Source: an uncultured Arenimonas sp. | GTDB taxonomy: Bacteria > Pseudomonadota > Gammaproteobacteria > Xanthomonadales > Xanthomonadaceae | Assembly: GCA_946480565.1 (NCBI GenBank) | Contig: CAMLKR010000148.1 | Location: 1 to 5,819 of the forward strand | DNA length: 5,819 nt | Reading direction: 5' to 3' | In this document: in pieces, positions 1 to 5,457 of the stretch | How positions within the stretch are numbered: position 1 is the first letter of the stretch | Layout of the letters: the number at the start of each line of letters is the position of its first letter | Position numbers and translations under genes: made by a program | The notes under the pieces: generated by a model | Databases searched by the model: none | The model's input: only the letters and a program-made list of their open reading frames with translations | What the model was told of the DNA's origin: nothing

Positions 1-578
1 GTGCGGTAGGCCTCGATGCGGTTGGCGGCGCCGAGCTTGCCGATGGCTTCGGACAGATAGTTGCGCACCGTGCCCTGCGACAGATGCAGGCGCTCGGCGA
101 TCTCGGCGCTCTTGACGCCCTCGCCCGCCAACCGCAGCACCTGCCGCTCCCGCTCCGACAGCGGATCGTCCTCACCCCAGGCGGCGACCGCCAACTGCGG
201 ATCGATGGCCCGCCCGCCGGCGTGGACCTGGCGCAGCGCCTGCGCCAACTGCGCCGAAGGCGCGTCCTTGAGCAGATAACCACGCACCCCGGCGTCGAGC
301 GCACGCCGCAGATAACCGGCCCGCGCGAAGGTGGTGAGGATGACCACCCGCGTGGCCAGGCCGGACTCCTGCACCTTCAGCGCCAGGTCGAGCCCGGTCA
401 GCCCGGGCATCTCGATGTCGGTGACCAGCAGGTCGGGCTGCTGATCCCGCACCGCCTTCCACGCGGCTTCGCCGTCGCCGGCCTCGGCCACCACGGCCAG
501 GTCGGATTCCAGGCGCAGCAGCGCCGCCAGCGCGCCCCGCACCATGGCCTGGTCCTCGGCCAGCACCAGCCGGATCAT
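1..578 (-). CDS. DesR/NarL-type response regulator (LuxR HTH), C-terminus cut by window edge
   Basis: Cytoplasmic transcription factor that would receive a phosphoryl group from the adjacent kinase and bind DNA. 192 codons are present, and the family is usually about 200 residues, so only a short C-terminal tail is missing. An N-terminal receiver domain (about residues 2-118) has the acidic pair E8/D9, phospho-acceptor D54 (TDIEMPG), T82 (ILTTF) and K104 (LLKD). After a short linker, a LuxR-type helix-turn-helix (about 138-192) begins LSERERQVL and carries IAERLHLSQGTVRNYLSEA, the usual recognition-helix context. The start ATG overlaps the kinase stop as ATGA. The nearest Shine-Dalgarno-like GAGG lies 10 bases upstream, which is far, so translation probably depends on coupling. 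The gene ends the operon as far as is visible. All catalytic receiver residues are intact. The family call is secure; the target promoter is inferred to be the operon's own. Confidence 0.95.
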   Translation of the reverse strand, partial: MIRLVLAEDQAMVRGALAALLRLESDLAVVAEAGDGEAAWKAVRDQQPDLLVTDIEMPGLTGLDLALKVQESGLATRVVILTTFARAGYLRRALDAGVRGYLLKDAPSAQLAQALRQVHAGGRAIDPQLAVAAWGEDDPLSERERQVLRLAGEGVKSAEIAERLHLSQGTVRNYLSEAIGKLGAANRIEAYR

Positions 579-1705
579 GGGGTTGGGCCCTCGATCGCCG
601 TCGCCGGAAGCTTCAGCAGCAGACGCGTGCCCGCACCCGGCGGGCTGTCTACCTCGAGCAGGCCGCCGACCGTCGCCAGCCGCTCGCGCATGCCCAGCAG
701 GCCGTTGCCCTGCGTGGCCACGCCGCCGCGGCCGTCGTCGGCGATGGCCAGGCACAGGCCGCCGTCGCGCCGCGACAGCTCGACCTCGACGCGACTGGCG
801 GACGCATGTCGAAGCACATTCGTCACCGCCTCGCGCAGCGCCATCGCCAGCACCGATTCCACCGCCGGCGACAGCGCCAGCGGTTCGAGCCGCTGGTCGA
901 GGCGGATCTCGGCCGAGAGCAGGGCCAGCCGCGCCGCGGCCAGCTCGGCCTGCAGGCCGGTGGCGCGGATGCCGACCACCGCCTCGCGCACCTGGGCCAG
1001 GGCCTGGCGCGCGACCGTCTCGACTTCGCCCATCTGTGCCTTCGCCGCGGCGGGGTCGTGGTCGACCAGGCGGCCGGCCAGCTCGCTCTTGATCGCCACC
1101 AGCGACAGCGTGTGGCCGAGCAGGTCGTGCAGGTCGCGGCCGATGCGCTCGCGTTCGGCCATCGCGGCCAGGCGGGCGACCTCGTCCCGGGTGAGGCGCA
1201 GCTCGGCGTCGCGCCGGATCTTGTGCCGGGCGAACAGGGTTCCGGTGAACACCATGCCCGCGATCAGGGTCGCCATGCCGCTCCAGGCCAGGGCCAGGCG
1301 CAGGGTCGGCATCACCCAGAAGAATTCGGCGACCATCACCGCCAGCAGCGCGATCGCCACCGCGATCGCGCGCCGCGGCGGGAAGCTCCAGCCGCACATC
1401 GCGCAGGCGTAGATGAGGAAGGTCTGGCCGCCGGCGTTGAAGGGGATCAGCGCGTAGCCGATCAACGCCACCGCGAGCACCAGCGGCGGCCGGGCCGTGC
1501 CCTGAACGCGGTAGAAGCGGAAGTGCAGCGGCAGGAACACCGCGATCGCCGCCAGGCTGGCCCACAGCGGCAGCCCGGCGGGCCGCGGATAGAACACCAG
1601 CGGCACGAACACGAAGGCCAGGTACAGCAGGGTCAGCCACGGGTTCTCGTGGATGTCGTCCCGCGGCCTGGGCGCGTTTTCGATCACGGCGACCTGTGCT
1701 TCCAT
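575..1705 (-). CDS. DesK-type (HisKA_3/HPK7) membrane sensor histidine kinase
   Basis: Inner-membrane sensor kinase of 376 residues, partner of the response regulator encoded next. Residues about 22-158 form five or six hydrophobic segments (roughly 22-40, 46-61, 74-90, 94-108, 111-131, 137-158) with no large periplasmic loop. This suggests sensing within or at the membrane, as in DesK. A short charged coiled linker (159-185) leads to the HisKA_3 dimerisation and phospho-acceptor helix ERERIGRDLHDLLGHTLS, with H193 as the phosphorylated histidine. The HATPase_c domain follows: N-box REAVTNVLRHA (N296), G1 box DDGRGG (323-328), G2 box GNGLLGMRER (333-342) and a final GAGTRLLLKLP strand. All ATP-binding motifs look intact. 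The start ATG lies 11 bases after the amidohydrolase stop; an AAGG overlapping that stop, 9 bases from the ATG, is a weak ribosome site. Segment 94-108 contains a CxxC pair (C101, C104). The ligand is unknown. Confidence 0.95.
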   Translation of the reverse strand: MEAQVAVIENAPRPRDDIHENPWLTLLYLAFVFVPLVFYPRPAGLPLWASLAAIAVFLPLHFRFYRVQGTARPPLVLAVALIGYALIPFNAGGQTFLIYACAMCGWSFPPRRAIAVAIALLAVMVAEFFWVMPTLRLALAWSGMATLIAGMVFTGTLFARHKIRRDAELRLTRDEVARLAAMAERERIGRDLHDLLGHTLSLVAIKSELAGRLVDHDPAAAKAQMGEVETVARQALAQVREAVVGIRATGLQAELAAARLALLSAEIRLDQRLEPLALSPAVESVLAMALREAVTNVLRHASASRVEVELSRRDGGLCLAIADDGRGGVATQGNGLLGMRERLATVGGLLEVDSPPGAGTRLLLKLPATAIEGPTP

Positions 1706-1716
1706 AGGGCGCGACC

Positions 1717-3528
1717 TTAGCGGATTTCGACCTGGTCCAGGTCGAACGCGAATTCGCCCTCCGGGCCCGTAGTGGTGATGGCGAAGGCGCGAAGCCGGGC
1801 CGGATCGGCGCCGGCGAACCCGTCGAGGGCCAGCCGGTGTTCGCGCCAGTCGGGGCCGGTGGACACGCGCCGCGAGGCGGGGGCCGCGCCCTGCGCGCCG
1901 GAGAACAGCAGCACGCTGAGTTCGCGGCCGTCGCCGCGCACCTGGAACACCAGTTCGCGGGCGCCGCGGGCGTCCAGCGCCTGCATCATCTGGTCGCCGG
2001 GGTTGTAGAAGGCGCCGGCCCAGGCCTGGGTGCCAGCGGCCCGCACCACGCCCCGCACCCGCAGCGCGCCGGGGCTGCCGGCGGCGCCGCCGTCTACGCG
2101 GTCGATGCGGGCCTCGGACCGGCCGCCGGCCATCTGGTCGCTGGTGGGGACCCAGCCGCTGCCGAGCCGGCCGTCGATGCGTTCGCCGTCGAAGTGGCTC
2201 AGCAGGCCGGGCTCCAGCACCGGCGCGGACGACGGCGCCACGCGCCGGTCGACCCGCCGGCCGTTTTTCCAGATCGCGGCGATCGCGCGGGTCGCGGTGA
2301 GGTCGCTGCCCGGATCGCCCTCGACCAGGATCAGGTCGGCGCGAAGGCCGGGCGCGATGCGGCCACGGTCGTCGAGGCCGAAGGCGCGGGCCGGGGCCGA
2401 GGTCGCGGCGGCCAGGGCGGCGGCCGGGCCCAGGCCGGCCTCGGCCAGCCTCAGGATCTCTTCATGCATCGACACGCCGTGCGCGGTGTTGGGATTGGGC
2501 GCGTCGGTGCCGGCGAGGATCGGCACGCCGGCGGCATGCAGGCGGCGCACGCTTTCCATCGCCCTGGCCAGCATCGCGGGATCGCCGGCACCCTCGTGGA
2601 TCCGGGCCGACAGGGTTTCGCGCTGGCCGGCGGACAGCCACGCCGCAACCCGCGGATCATCCGCAAGCGGACTGCGCTGGCCGGAAAAGCCGGCGATCAC
2701 GGTCAGCGTCGGCACGACGAAGGCGCCGCGCCGTTTCGCCAGCGCCACGAAGCCCGCGTCGGCCGCCTGGTCCTGGAACACATGCACCAGGCCGTCGGCA
2801 CCGTCGCGCAGCGATTCGCGCGCTGTTTCCTGCGCCGAGGCGTGCACCACGGCGCGCAGGCCGGCGGCGTGCGCGGCGGCGATCACGGCGGCCGCGGTCG
2901 CCGCGTCGAGCGTCGGCAGCGACTGCGTGTCGGAGTAGACGTGCAGGTCTTCGCGCACGATCTTGATGAAGTCGGAACCTTCGGCGGCGCGCGCGGCCAC
3001 CCAGGCCAGCGCCTCGGACGGCGCCGACAGCGTCGGCACGGCCAGTCCGAACTGGGTGCCGTGTCCACCCGCCGCGGTGGCCAGGGTGCCGGCCGACCAC
3101 AGGTCGGCCTGGTCGTGGCGGTGCAGGTCCACGCGTTCGGCCTTCGCCGCGGCGAGCTGGCGATGGTCGCTGAACATGTCGATCTGGGTGGTGACGCCGA
3201 AGCGCAGCGCGTCGCGGCGCGCCTGCCCCCAGGTGTGCGCGTGGGCGTCGATCAGGCCCGGCAGCAGGGTGCGGCCGCGGCCGTCCACGACGTCCCAGCC
3301 CGCCGGCACGTCGAGGTCCTCGCCCACGGCCTCGATCCGGCCATCCCGGACCCGCACGGTGGCGCGCTCGATGAAGGCTTCACCGTCGAACACACGCACG
3401 TCGCGGATGGCGAAGCGGGCCGGATCGGGGCGCGCCGGCGCGGTGGCCGCCGGTTCCGGCGTCGCCGTCCACAGCAACGCCAACAGCGCGATCGCGCTGG
3501 CGGCCACGCCAAGCTTCAGGAGCTTCAT
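1717..3528 (-). CDS. Exported metal-dependent amidohydrolase with C-terminal CIA30-like domain
   Basis: A 603-residue protein predicted to hydrolyse a C-N (or related) bond in the periplasm; the substrate is unknown. Residues 1-22 are a basic start plus hydrophobic core, as in a Sec signal or N-terminal anchor; there is no lipobox cysteine. Residues about 38-428 are an amidohydrolase-superfamily fold: the small beta-sandwich start (IRDVRVFDGE), GLIDAHAH (metal ligands H96, H98), K189 in DFIKI as the likely carboxylated bridging lysine, H229 (VVHA), H249 (LVHVF) and catalytic D342 (AGTDAPNPN). The fold closes with the typical RIAPGLRADLILVEGDP. Residues about 443-603 resemble CIA30 (NDUFAF1-like): an opening FDG, then W459 and SDQMAGGRSEA, and a closing FAFDLDQVEIR. 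The frame is open upstream to 4185, but I chose ATG 3528 because it has AAGGAA 5 bases upstream, starts the signal peptide, and makes an ATGA overlap with the permease stop. The amidohydrolase call is strong; the CIA30 assignment rests on motif recognition. Confidence 0.9.
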   Translation of the reverse strand: MKLLKLGVAASAIALLALLWTATPEPAATAPARPDPARFAIRDVRVFDGEAFIERATVRVRDGRIEAVGEDLDVPAGWDVVDGRGRTLLPGLIDAHAHTWGQARRDALRFGVTTQIDMFSDHRQLAAAKAERVDLHRHDQADLWSAGTLATAAGGHGTQFGLAVPTLSAPSEALAWVAARAAEGSDFIKIVREDLHVYSDTQSLPTLDAATAAAVIAAAHAAGLRAVVHASAQETARESLRDGADGLVHVFQDQAADAGFVALAKRRGAFVVPTLTVIAGFSGQRSPLADDPRVAAWLSAGQRETLSARIHEGAGDPAMLARAMESVRRLHAAGVPILAGTDAPNPNTAHGVSMHEEILRLAEAGLGPAAALAAATSAPARAFGLDDRGRIAPGLRADLILVEGDPGSDLTATRAIAAIWKNGRRVDRRVAPSSAPVLEPGLLSHFDGERIDGRLGSGWVPTSDQMAGGRSEARIDRVDGGAAGSPGALRVRGVVRAAGTQAWAGAFYNPGDQMMQALDARGARELVFQVRGDGRELSVLLFSGAQGAAPASRRVSTGPDWREHRLALDGFAGADPARLRAFAITTTGPEGEFAFDLDQVEIR

Positions 3529-4313
3529 GCCATTTCCTTGCGCAGCCGCAGCGCGGCCAGGGACAGGAACAAGGTCGTGGTCGCCAGCAGCACGCCGGCA
3601 TGCAGGCCGTAGCGCACGTCGGCCACCTGCCCTACCACGCCCAGCGCCATCTGCCCGAGGTGCCACGACGGCCAGACCACCGCCATCTTCTGCAGGAAGG
3701 CCGGGAACACGAACAGCGGCAGCCACAGGCCGCTGAGCAGGGCCATCGGCAGGTAGACCAGGTTGACGATGGCCACCGCCGCCTCGCCCTTCACCAGCGT
3801 GCCGATCCACAGGCCGATCGCGCAGAAGGGCAACGTGCCCAGCAGCAGCACGCCGACCAGGCGCAGCCAGTCCGGCAGACTGATCTGGACGCCGCCAAAA
3901 CCAAGCGCGGCGATGGACAGCAGCCCGACCACGGCCAGCCCGAAGGCCAGGCTCATCGCGATCTTGGCCAGGAAGTAGGCCGAGGCCGGCATCGGCGATA
4001 CGCGCTTGAGTTCGAGCAGGCCCTGCTGCCGCTCCAGCGCCAGGCCGACGCCGAAGCCGAACAGTGCCGGCCCGATCACGCCGAAGGCCGAGTAGGTCGC
4101 GAACAGATAGGAGGCCTTGTGCAGGTTGCCCCAGGACCCGGGCACCAGCAGCGCGAACACCACGTAGAACACCAGCGGGAAACACAGCGTCGGCAGCGCG
4201 AAGGCGGGCGTGCGCAGCACGCGCAGGAACTCGAACCAGGCCTCGAGCGCATGGATGCGCAGCGCGGAGGGCCGGCCCAGGCGGGCCAGGGCGGGATGGG
4301 CGGCGGTGCTCAT
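3525..4313 (-). CDS. ABC-2 type transporter permease
   Basis: Integral inner-membrane subunit of 262 residues, expected to form a homodimer with the ATPase encoded just upstream and to export a lipophilic or peptide-like substrate. About six hydrophobic segments are visible (roughly 36-58, 68-94, 114-138, 146-172, 178-205, 236-256). Between the second and third lies the charged stretch ERQQGLLELKRVSPMPASAY (94-113), the characteristic cytoplasmic coupling region of ABC-2 permeases, where ERxxGxLexxRxxPm precedes a lysine-bearing helix (K117). The last loop has the usual aromatic and proline-rich pattern LSGLWLPLFVFPAFLQ. Length matches the small ABC-2 permeases of two-component-linked exporters such as YvfS. 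The start overlaps the ATPase stop as ATGA, behind an excellent GAGGTGA. The frame is open further upstream only as an out-of-register reading of the ATPase gene. Substrate is not deducible. Confidence 0.93.
   Translation of the reverse strand: MSTAAHPALARLGRPSALRIHALEAWFEFLRVLRTPAFALPTLCFPLVFYVVFALLVPGSWGNLHKASYLFATYSAFGVIGPALFGFGVGLALERQQGLLELKRVSPMPASAYFLAKIAMSLAFGLAVVGLLSIAALGFGGVQISLPDWLRLVGVLLLGTLPFCAIGLWIGTLVKGEAAVAIVNLVYLPMALLSGLWLPLFVFPAFLQKMAVVWPSWHLGQMALGVVGQVADVRYGLHAGVLLATTTLFLSLAALRLRKEMA
3534..3539 (-). promoter_or_regulatory. Ribosome binding site of the amidohydrolase gene
   Basis: AAGGAA on the minus strand, 5 bases before ATG 3528 and lying inside the last codons of the permease gene. 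It decides the start: the amidohydrolase frame stays open for a further 219 codons upstream, but no initiation signal or sensible protein is visible there. The same ATG forms an ATGA overlap with the permease stop. Confidence 0.75.
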
Positions 4314-5230
4314 GCGGTCACCTCGGGGGTGGATGCGGCGGTGAGGGAAAGGAAGGCCTCCTCGAGGTTCAGCGGGCGCACCTCGAGCTCGCACAGCCCG
4401 GCGTCGGCGGCCAGCCAGCGGCGCAGCAGGCCTTCGACGTCGGGGCTGGTGACGTCCACCCGGCCGTCGTCGGCCTGCACGCGCGCCACCTCCGGCCAGC
4501 GCGCCAGTTCGGCGGCGGGCAGCGAACTGCGGGCGCGCACGCGCTTGCCGGCGGCGCGCGCCTTTACGCCGGCCGGCGTGTCCTGGGCCAGTACGCGGCC
4601 GCCGGCCAGCAGCACGATGCGGTCGGCGAGCGCGTCGGCCTCTTCCAGGTAGTGCGTGGTCAGCACGATGGCCGTGCCCTCCTGGCGCAGGCGGCGCAGC
4701 ACGGCCCAGAAGTTGCGGCGCGACTCGACGTCCAGCCCCACCGTGGGTTCGTCCACGAACAGCAGCGGCGGCCGGCCGCAGATCGCCAGCGCGAACTGCA
4801 CGCGGCGCTGCTGGCCGCCCGACAGCGCGGCATAGGGCCGGCGCGCCAGGTCGGCGATGCCGGCCAGGGCCAGGGTTTCGGCCAGCGGACGCGGGTCGGG
4901 GTAATAGCTCGAGAACAGGCGGACATGTTCCGCGACGCGCACGGTGTCGGCCAGGCCGCCATCCTGCAGCATCACGCCGATGCCGCGGCGCACCGCCGGG
5001 TCGCGCGGGTCGGCGCCGAACAGCTCGACCCCGCCGCCGTCGGGCTCCAGCCGGCCGGTCAGCAGGCCGAGCGCGGTGGTCTTGCCGGCGCCATTGGCGC
5101 CCAGCACCGCCAGGACCTCGCCGGCGCGCACGTCGAGGTCGACGCCGTCCAGCGCGGTCAAGGCGCCGTAGCGCTTGCGGGCGCCGCGCAGCGCGGCGAG
5201 GGGTCGGTCGGGGGACACATGGGTGGTCAT
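4310..5230 (-). CDS. ABC transporter ATP-binding protein (ABC-2 exporter family)
   Basis: Cytoplasmic ATPase of 306 residues that powers the permease encoded next. Residues about 10-230 are a complete nucleotide-binding domain: Walker A GANGAGKTT (44-52), Q-loop Q89 (VMLQD), signature LSGGQQRRV (136-144), Walker B LLFVDEP (156-162; D160, catalytic E161), D-loop GLD (165-167) and switch H193 (TTHYLEEAD). Residues about 231-306 are the C-terminal extension typical of DrrA/CcmA-like ATPases of ABC-2 exporters, ending with the common RPLNLEEAFLSLT segment. A single such ATPase paired with one permease implies a homodimeric half-transporter design. This is the first gene of the minus-strand operon. 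ATG 5230 is chosen because AGGAGGT sits 5 bases upstream. No motif is missing, so it should be active. Family assignment is secure; drug, polyketide, peptide and lipid substrates are all possible. Confidence 0.96.
   Translation of the reverse strand: MTTHVSPDRPLAALRGARKRYGALTALDGVDLDVRAGEVLAVLGANGAGKTTALGLLTGRLEPDGGGVELFGADPRDPAVRRGIGVMLQDGGLADTVRVAEHVRLFSSYYPDPRPLAETLALAGIADLARRPYAALSGGQQRRVQFALAICGRPPLLFVDEPTVGLDVESRRNFWAVLRRLRQEGTAIVLTTHYLEEADALADRIVLLAGGRVLAQDTPAGVKARAAGKRVRARSSLPAAELARWPEVARVQADDGRVDVTSPDVEGLLRRWLAADAGLCELEVRPLNLEEAFLSLTAASTPEVTA
4318..4324 (-). promoter_or_regulatory. Ribosome binding site of the permease gene
   Basis: GAGGTGA on the minus strand, 4 bases before ATG 4313, embedded in the final codons of the ATPase gene. 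It is a near-perfect anti-Shine-Dalgarno match and fixes the start, because the permease frame remains open far upstream in alternative register under the ATPase. The strong site suggests the permease can be made efficiently alongside the ATPase. Confidence 0.8.
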
Positions 5231-5235
5231 CGGGC

Positions 5236-5242
5236 ACCTCCT
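5236..5242 (-). promoter_or_regulatory. Strong ribosome binding site of the ABC ATPase gene
   Basis: AGGAGGT on the minus strand, 5 bases before ATG 5230. It is the strongest Shine-Dalgarno sequence in the window and marks the first gene of the operon. Confidence 0.85.
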
Positions 5243-5291
5243 GGGGTGCGGCCACTGTCACGCGATGGCGGGGCCGACCCCAGTAGCGGCC

Positions 5292-5318
5292 GTCAGCACT
5301 TGCGCCTGACAGCTGTCA
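5292..5318. promoter_or_regulatory. Candidate response-regulator operator: palindrome TGACAGCTGTCA plus extra half-sites
   Basis: Positions 5307-5318 are a perfect 12-bp palindrome, TGACAGCTGTCA. Its left arm, read as CTGAC (5306-5310), also pairs with GTCAG (5292-5296) across 9 bases, giving two overlapping inverted repeats. A further CTGTCA lies at 5255-5260, closer to the operon start. Dimeric LuxR/NarL-type regulators commonly bind such symmetric sites, and autoregulation is usual when the regulator is in the operon. The site lies about 75-90 bases upstream of the ATPase ATG, a reasonable place for an activator. The symmetry is seen directly; binding by the response regulator is inference. 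Confidence 0.45.
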
Positions 5319-5362
5319 TGCCGCCCCGGATTCAAACAGCTGGGGGTTACGCCACTCCGGGC

Positions 5363-5378
5363 GCGGTGGTACCATCGC
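5363..5378. repeat. Imperfect 16-bp palindrome upstream of the aminotransferase gene
   Basis: GCGGTGGTACCATCGC is symmetric about its centre TGGTACCA (5367-5374) with one mismatched pair (G5366 against T5375). It lies about 80-95 bases before the plus-strand ATG and just upstream of the AT-rich patch, where an operator over a promoter could be. In DNA this GC-rich, short palindromes of this kind also arise by chance. Confidence 0.3.
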
Positions 5379-5382
5379 CGCC

Positions 5383-5399
5383 AAGTATTTGATTTTCAA
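5383..5399 (+). promoter_or_regulatory. AT-rich patch, possible promoter core for the aminotransferase gene
   Basis: AAGTATTTGATTTTCAA is the most AT-rich run in the intergenic region, about 60-75 bases before the plus-strand start. TATTTG (5386-5391) matches only the first three bases of a TATAAT box, and no clear -35 lies 16-18 bases upstream, so this is only a location guess for the promoter. Confidence 0.25.
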
Positions 5400-5436
5400 C
5401 GCAAGACTCGGCAAGCGGGCCCTACGTGGCGCTCCA

Positions 5437-5452
5437 TCTCCGGGTCCGGAGA
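5437..5452 (+). promoter_or_regulatory. Inverted repeat covering the ribosome binding site of the aminotransferase gene
   Basis: TCTCCGG (5437-5443) and CCGGAGA (5446-5452) are exact inverted repeats separated by two bases. In RNA this would give a GC-rich stem of about 6 bp with a GGTC loop. The right arm contains the Shine-Dalgarno GGAGA (5448-5452), 5 bases before ATG 5458. The ribosome site is therefore well placed and supports the chosen start, but can be hidden in the hairpin. Confidence 0.55.
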
Positions 5453-5457
5453 CCACC

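Larger units (their letters stand above)
5231..5457. promoter_or_regulatory. Divergent intergenic region between the operon and the aminotransferase gene
   Basis: This 227-bp stretch without a convincing gene lies between two divergent starts and must hold the promoter of the minus-strand operon and probably that of the plus-strand gene. It contains, from left to right: the operon's Shine-Dalgarno, a cluster of GTCA/TGAC half-sites with a perfect palindrome, a second imperfect palindrome, a short AT-rich patch in otherwise GC-rich DNA, and an inverted repeat over the plus-strand ribosome site. No good sigma-70 -35/-10 pair could be assigned on the minus strand, which fits a promoter that needs an activator such as the operon's own response regulator (inference). 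Confidence 0.75.

Noticed and set aside
84..1412. Plus-strand open frame (442 codons) across the response regulator and kinase genes
   Set aside because: The product is Arg/Ser/Ala-rich without domains, and the minus-strand frames have intact receiver, LuxR and histidine-kinase motifs. It is an antisense shadow.
1706..1716. Possible terminator or promoter between amidohydrolase and kinase genes
   Set aside because: The gap is only 11 bases and holds no hairpin or T-run, so it is simply an operon junction.
1837..3612. Long plus-strand open frame (591 codons) antisense to the amidohydrolase gene
   Set aside because: It encodes a low-complexity Gly/Ala/Arg/His-rich product with no motifs. Stop codons are rare in antisense frames of DNA this GC-rich, and the opposite strand has a clear enzyme with catalytic residues.
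1717..4185. An 822-codon minus-strand frame suggesting a longer amidohydrolase
   Set aside because: The first 219 codons are an out-of-frame reading of the permease gene. The signal peptide and ribosome site place the start at 3528.
3525..5261. A single 578-codon minus-strand frame that could be read as an ATPase-permease fusion
   Set aside because: Its first half is an out-of-register, Arg-rich reading of the ATPase gene. The real permease starts at ATG 4313 behind GAGGTGA, with a separate ATPase frame ending in the ATGA overlap.
5324..5346. CCCC ... GGGGG pairing as a transcription terminator
   Set aside because: The arms are only homopolymer C and G runs around a 14-base spacer, with no T-run on either strand. 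The position between divergent genes also does not call for a terminator.
4064..5392. Plus-strand open frame (442 codons) across the ABC ATPase gene
   Set aside because: The ATPase on the minus strand has all Walker and signature motifs, and this frame shows none and has an atypical composition.
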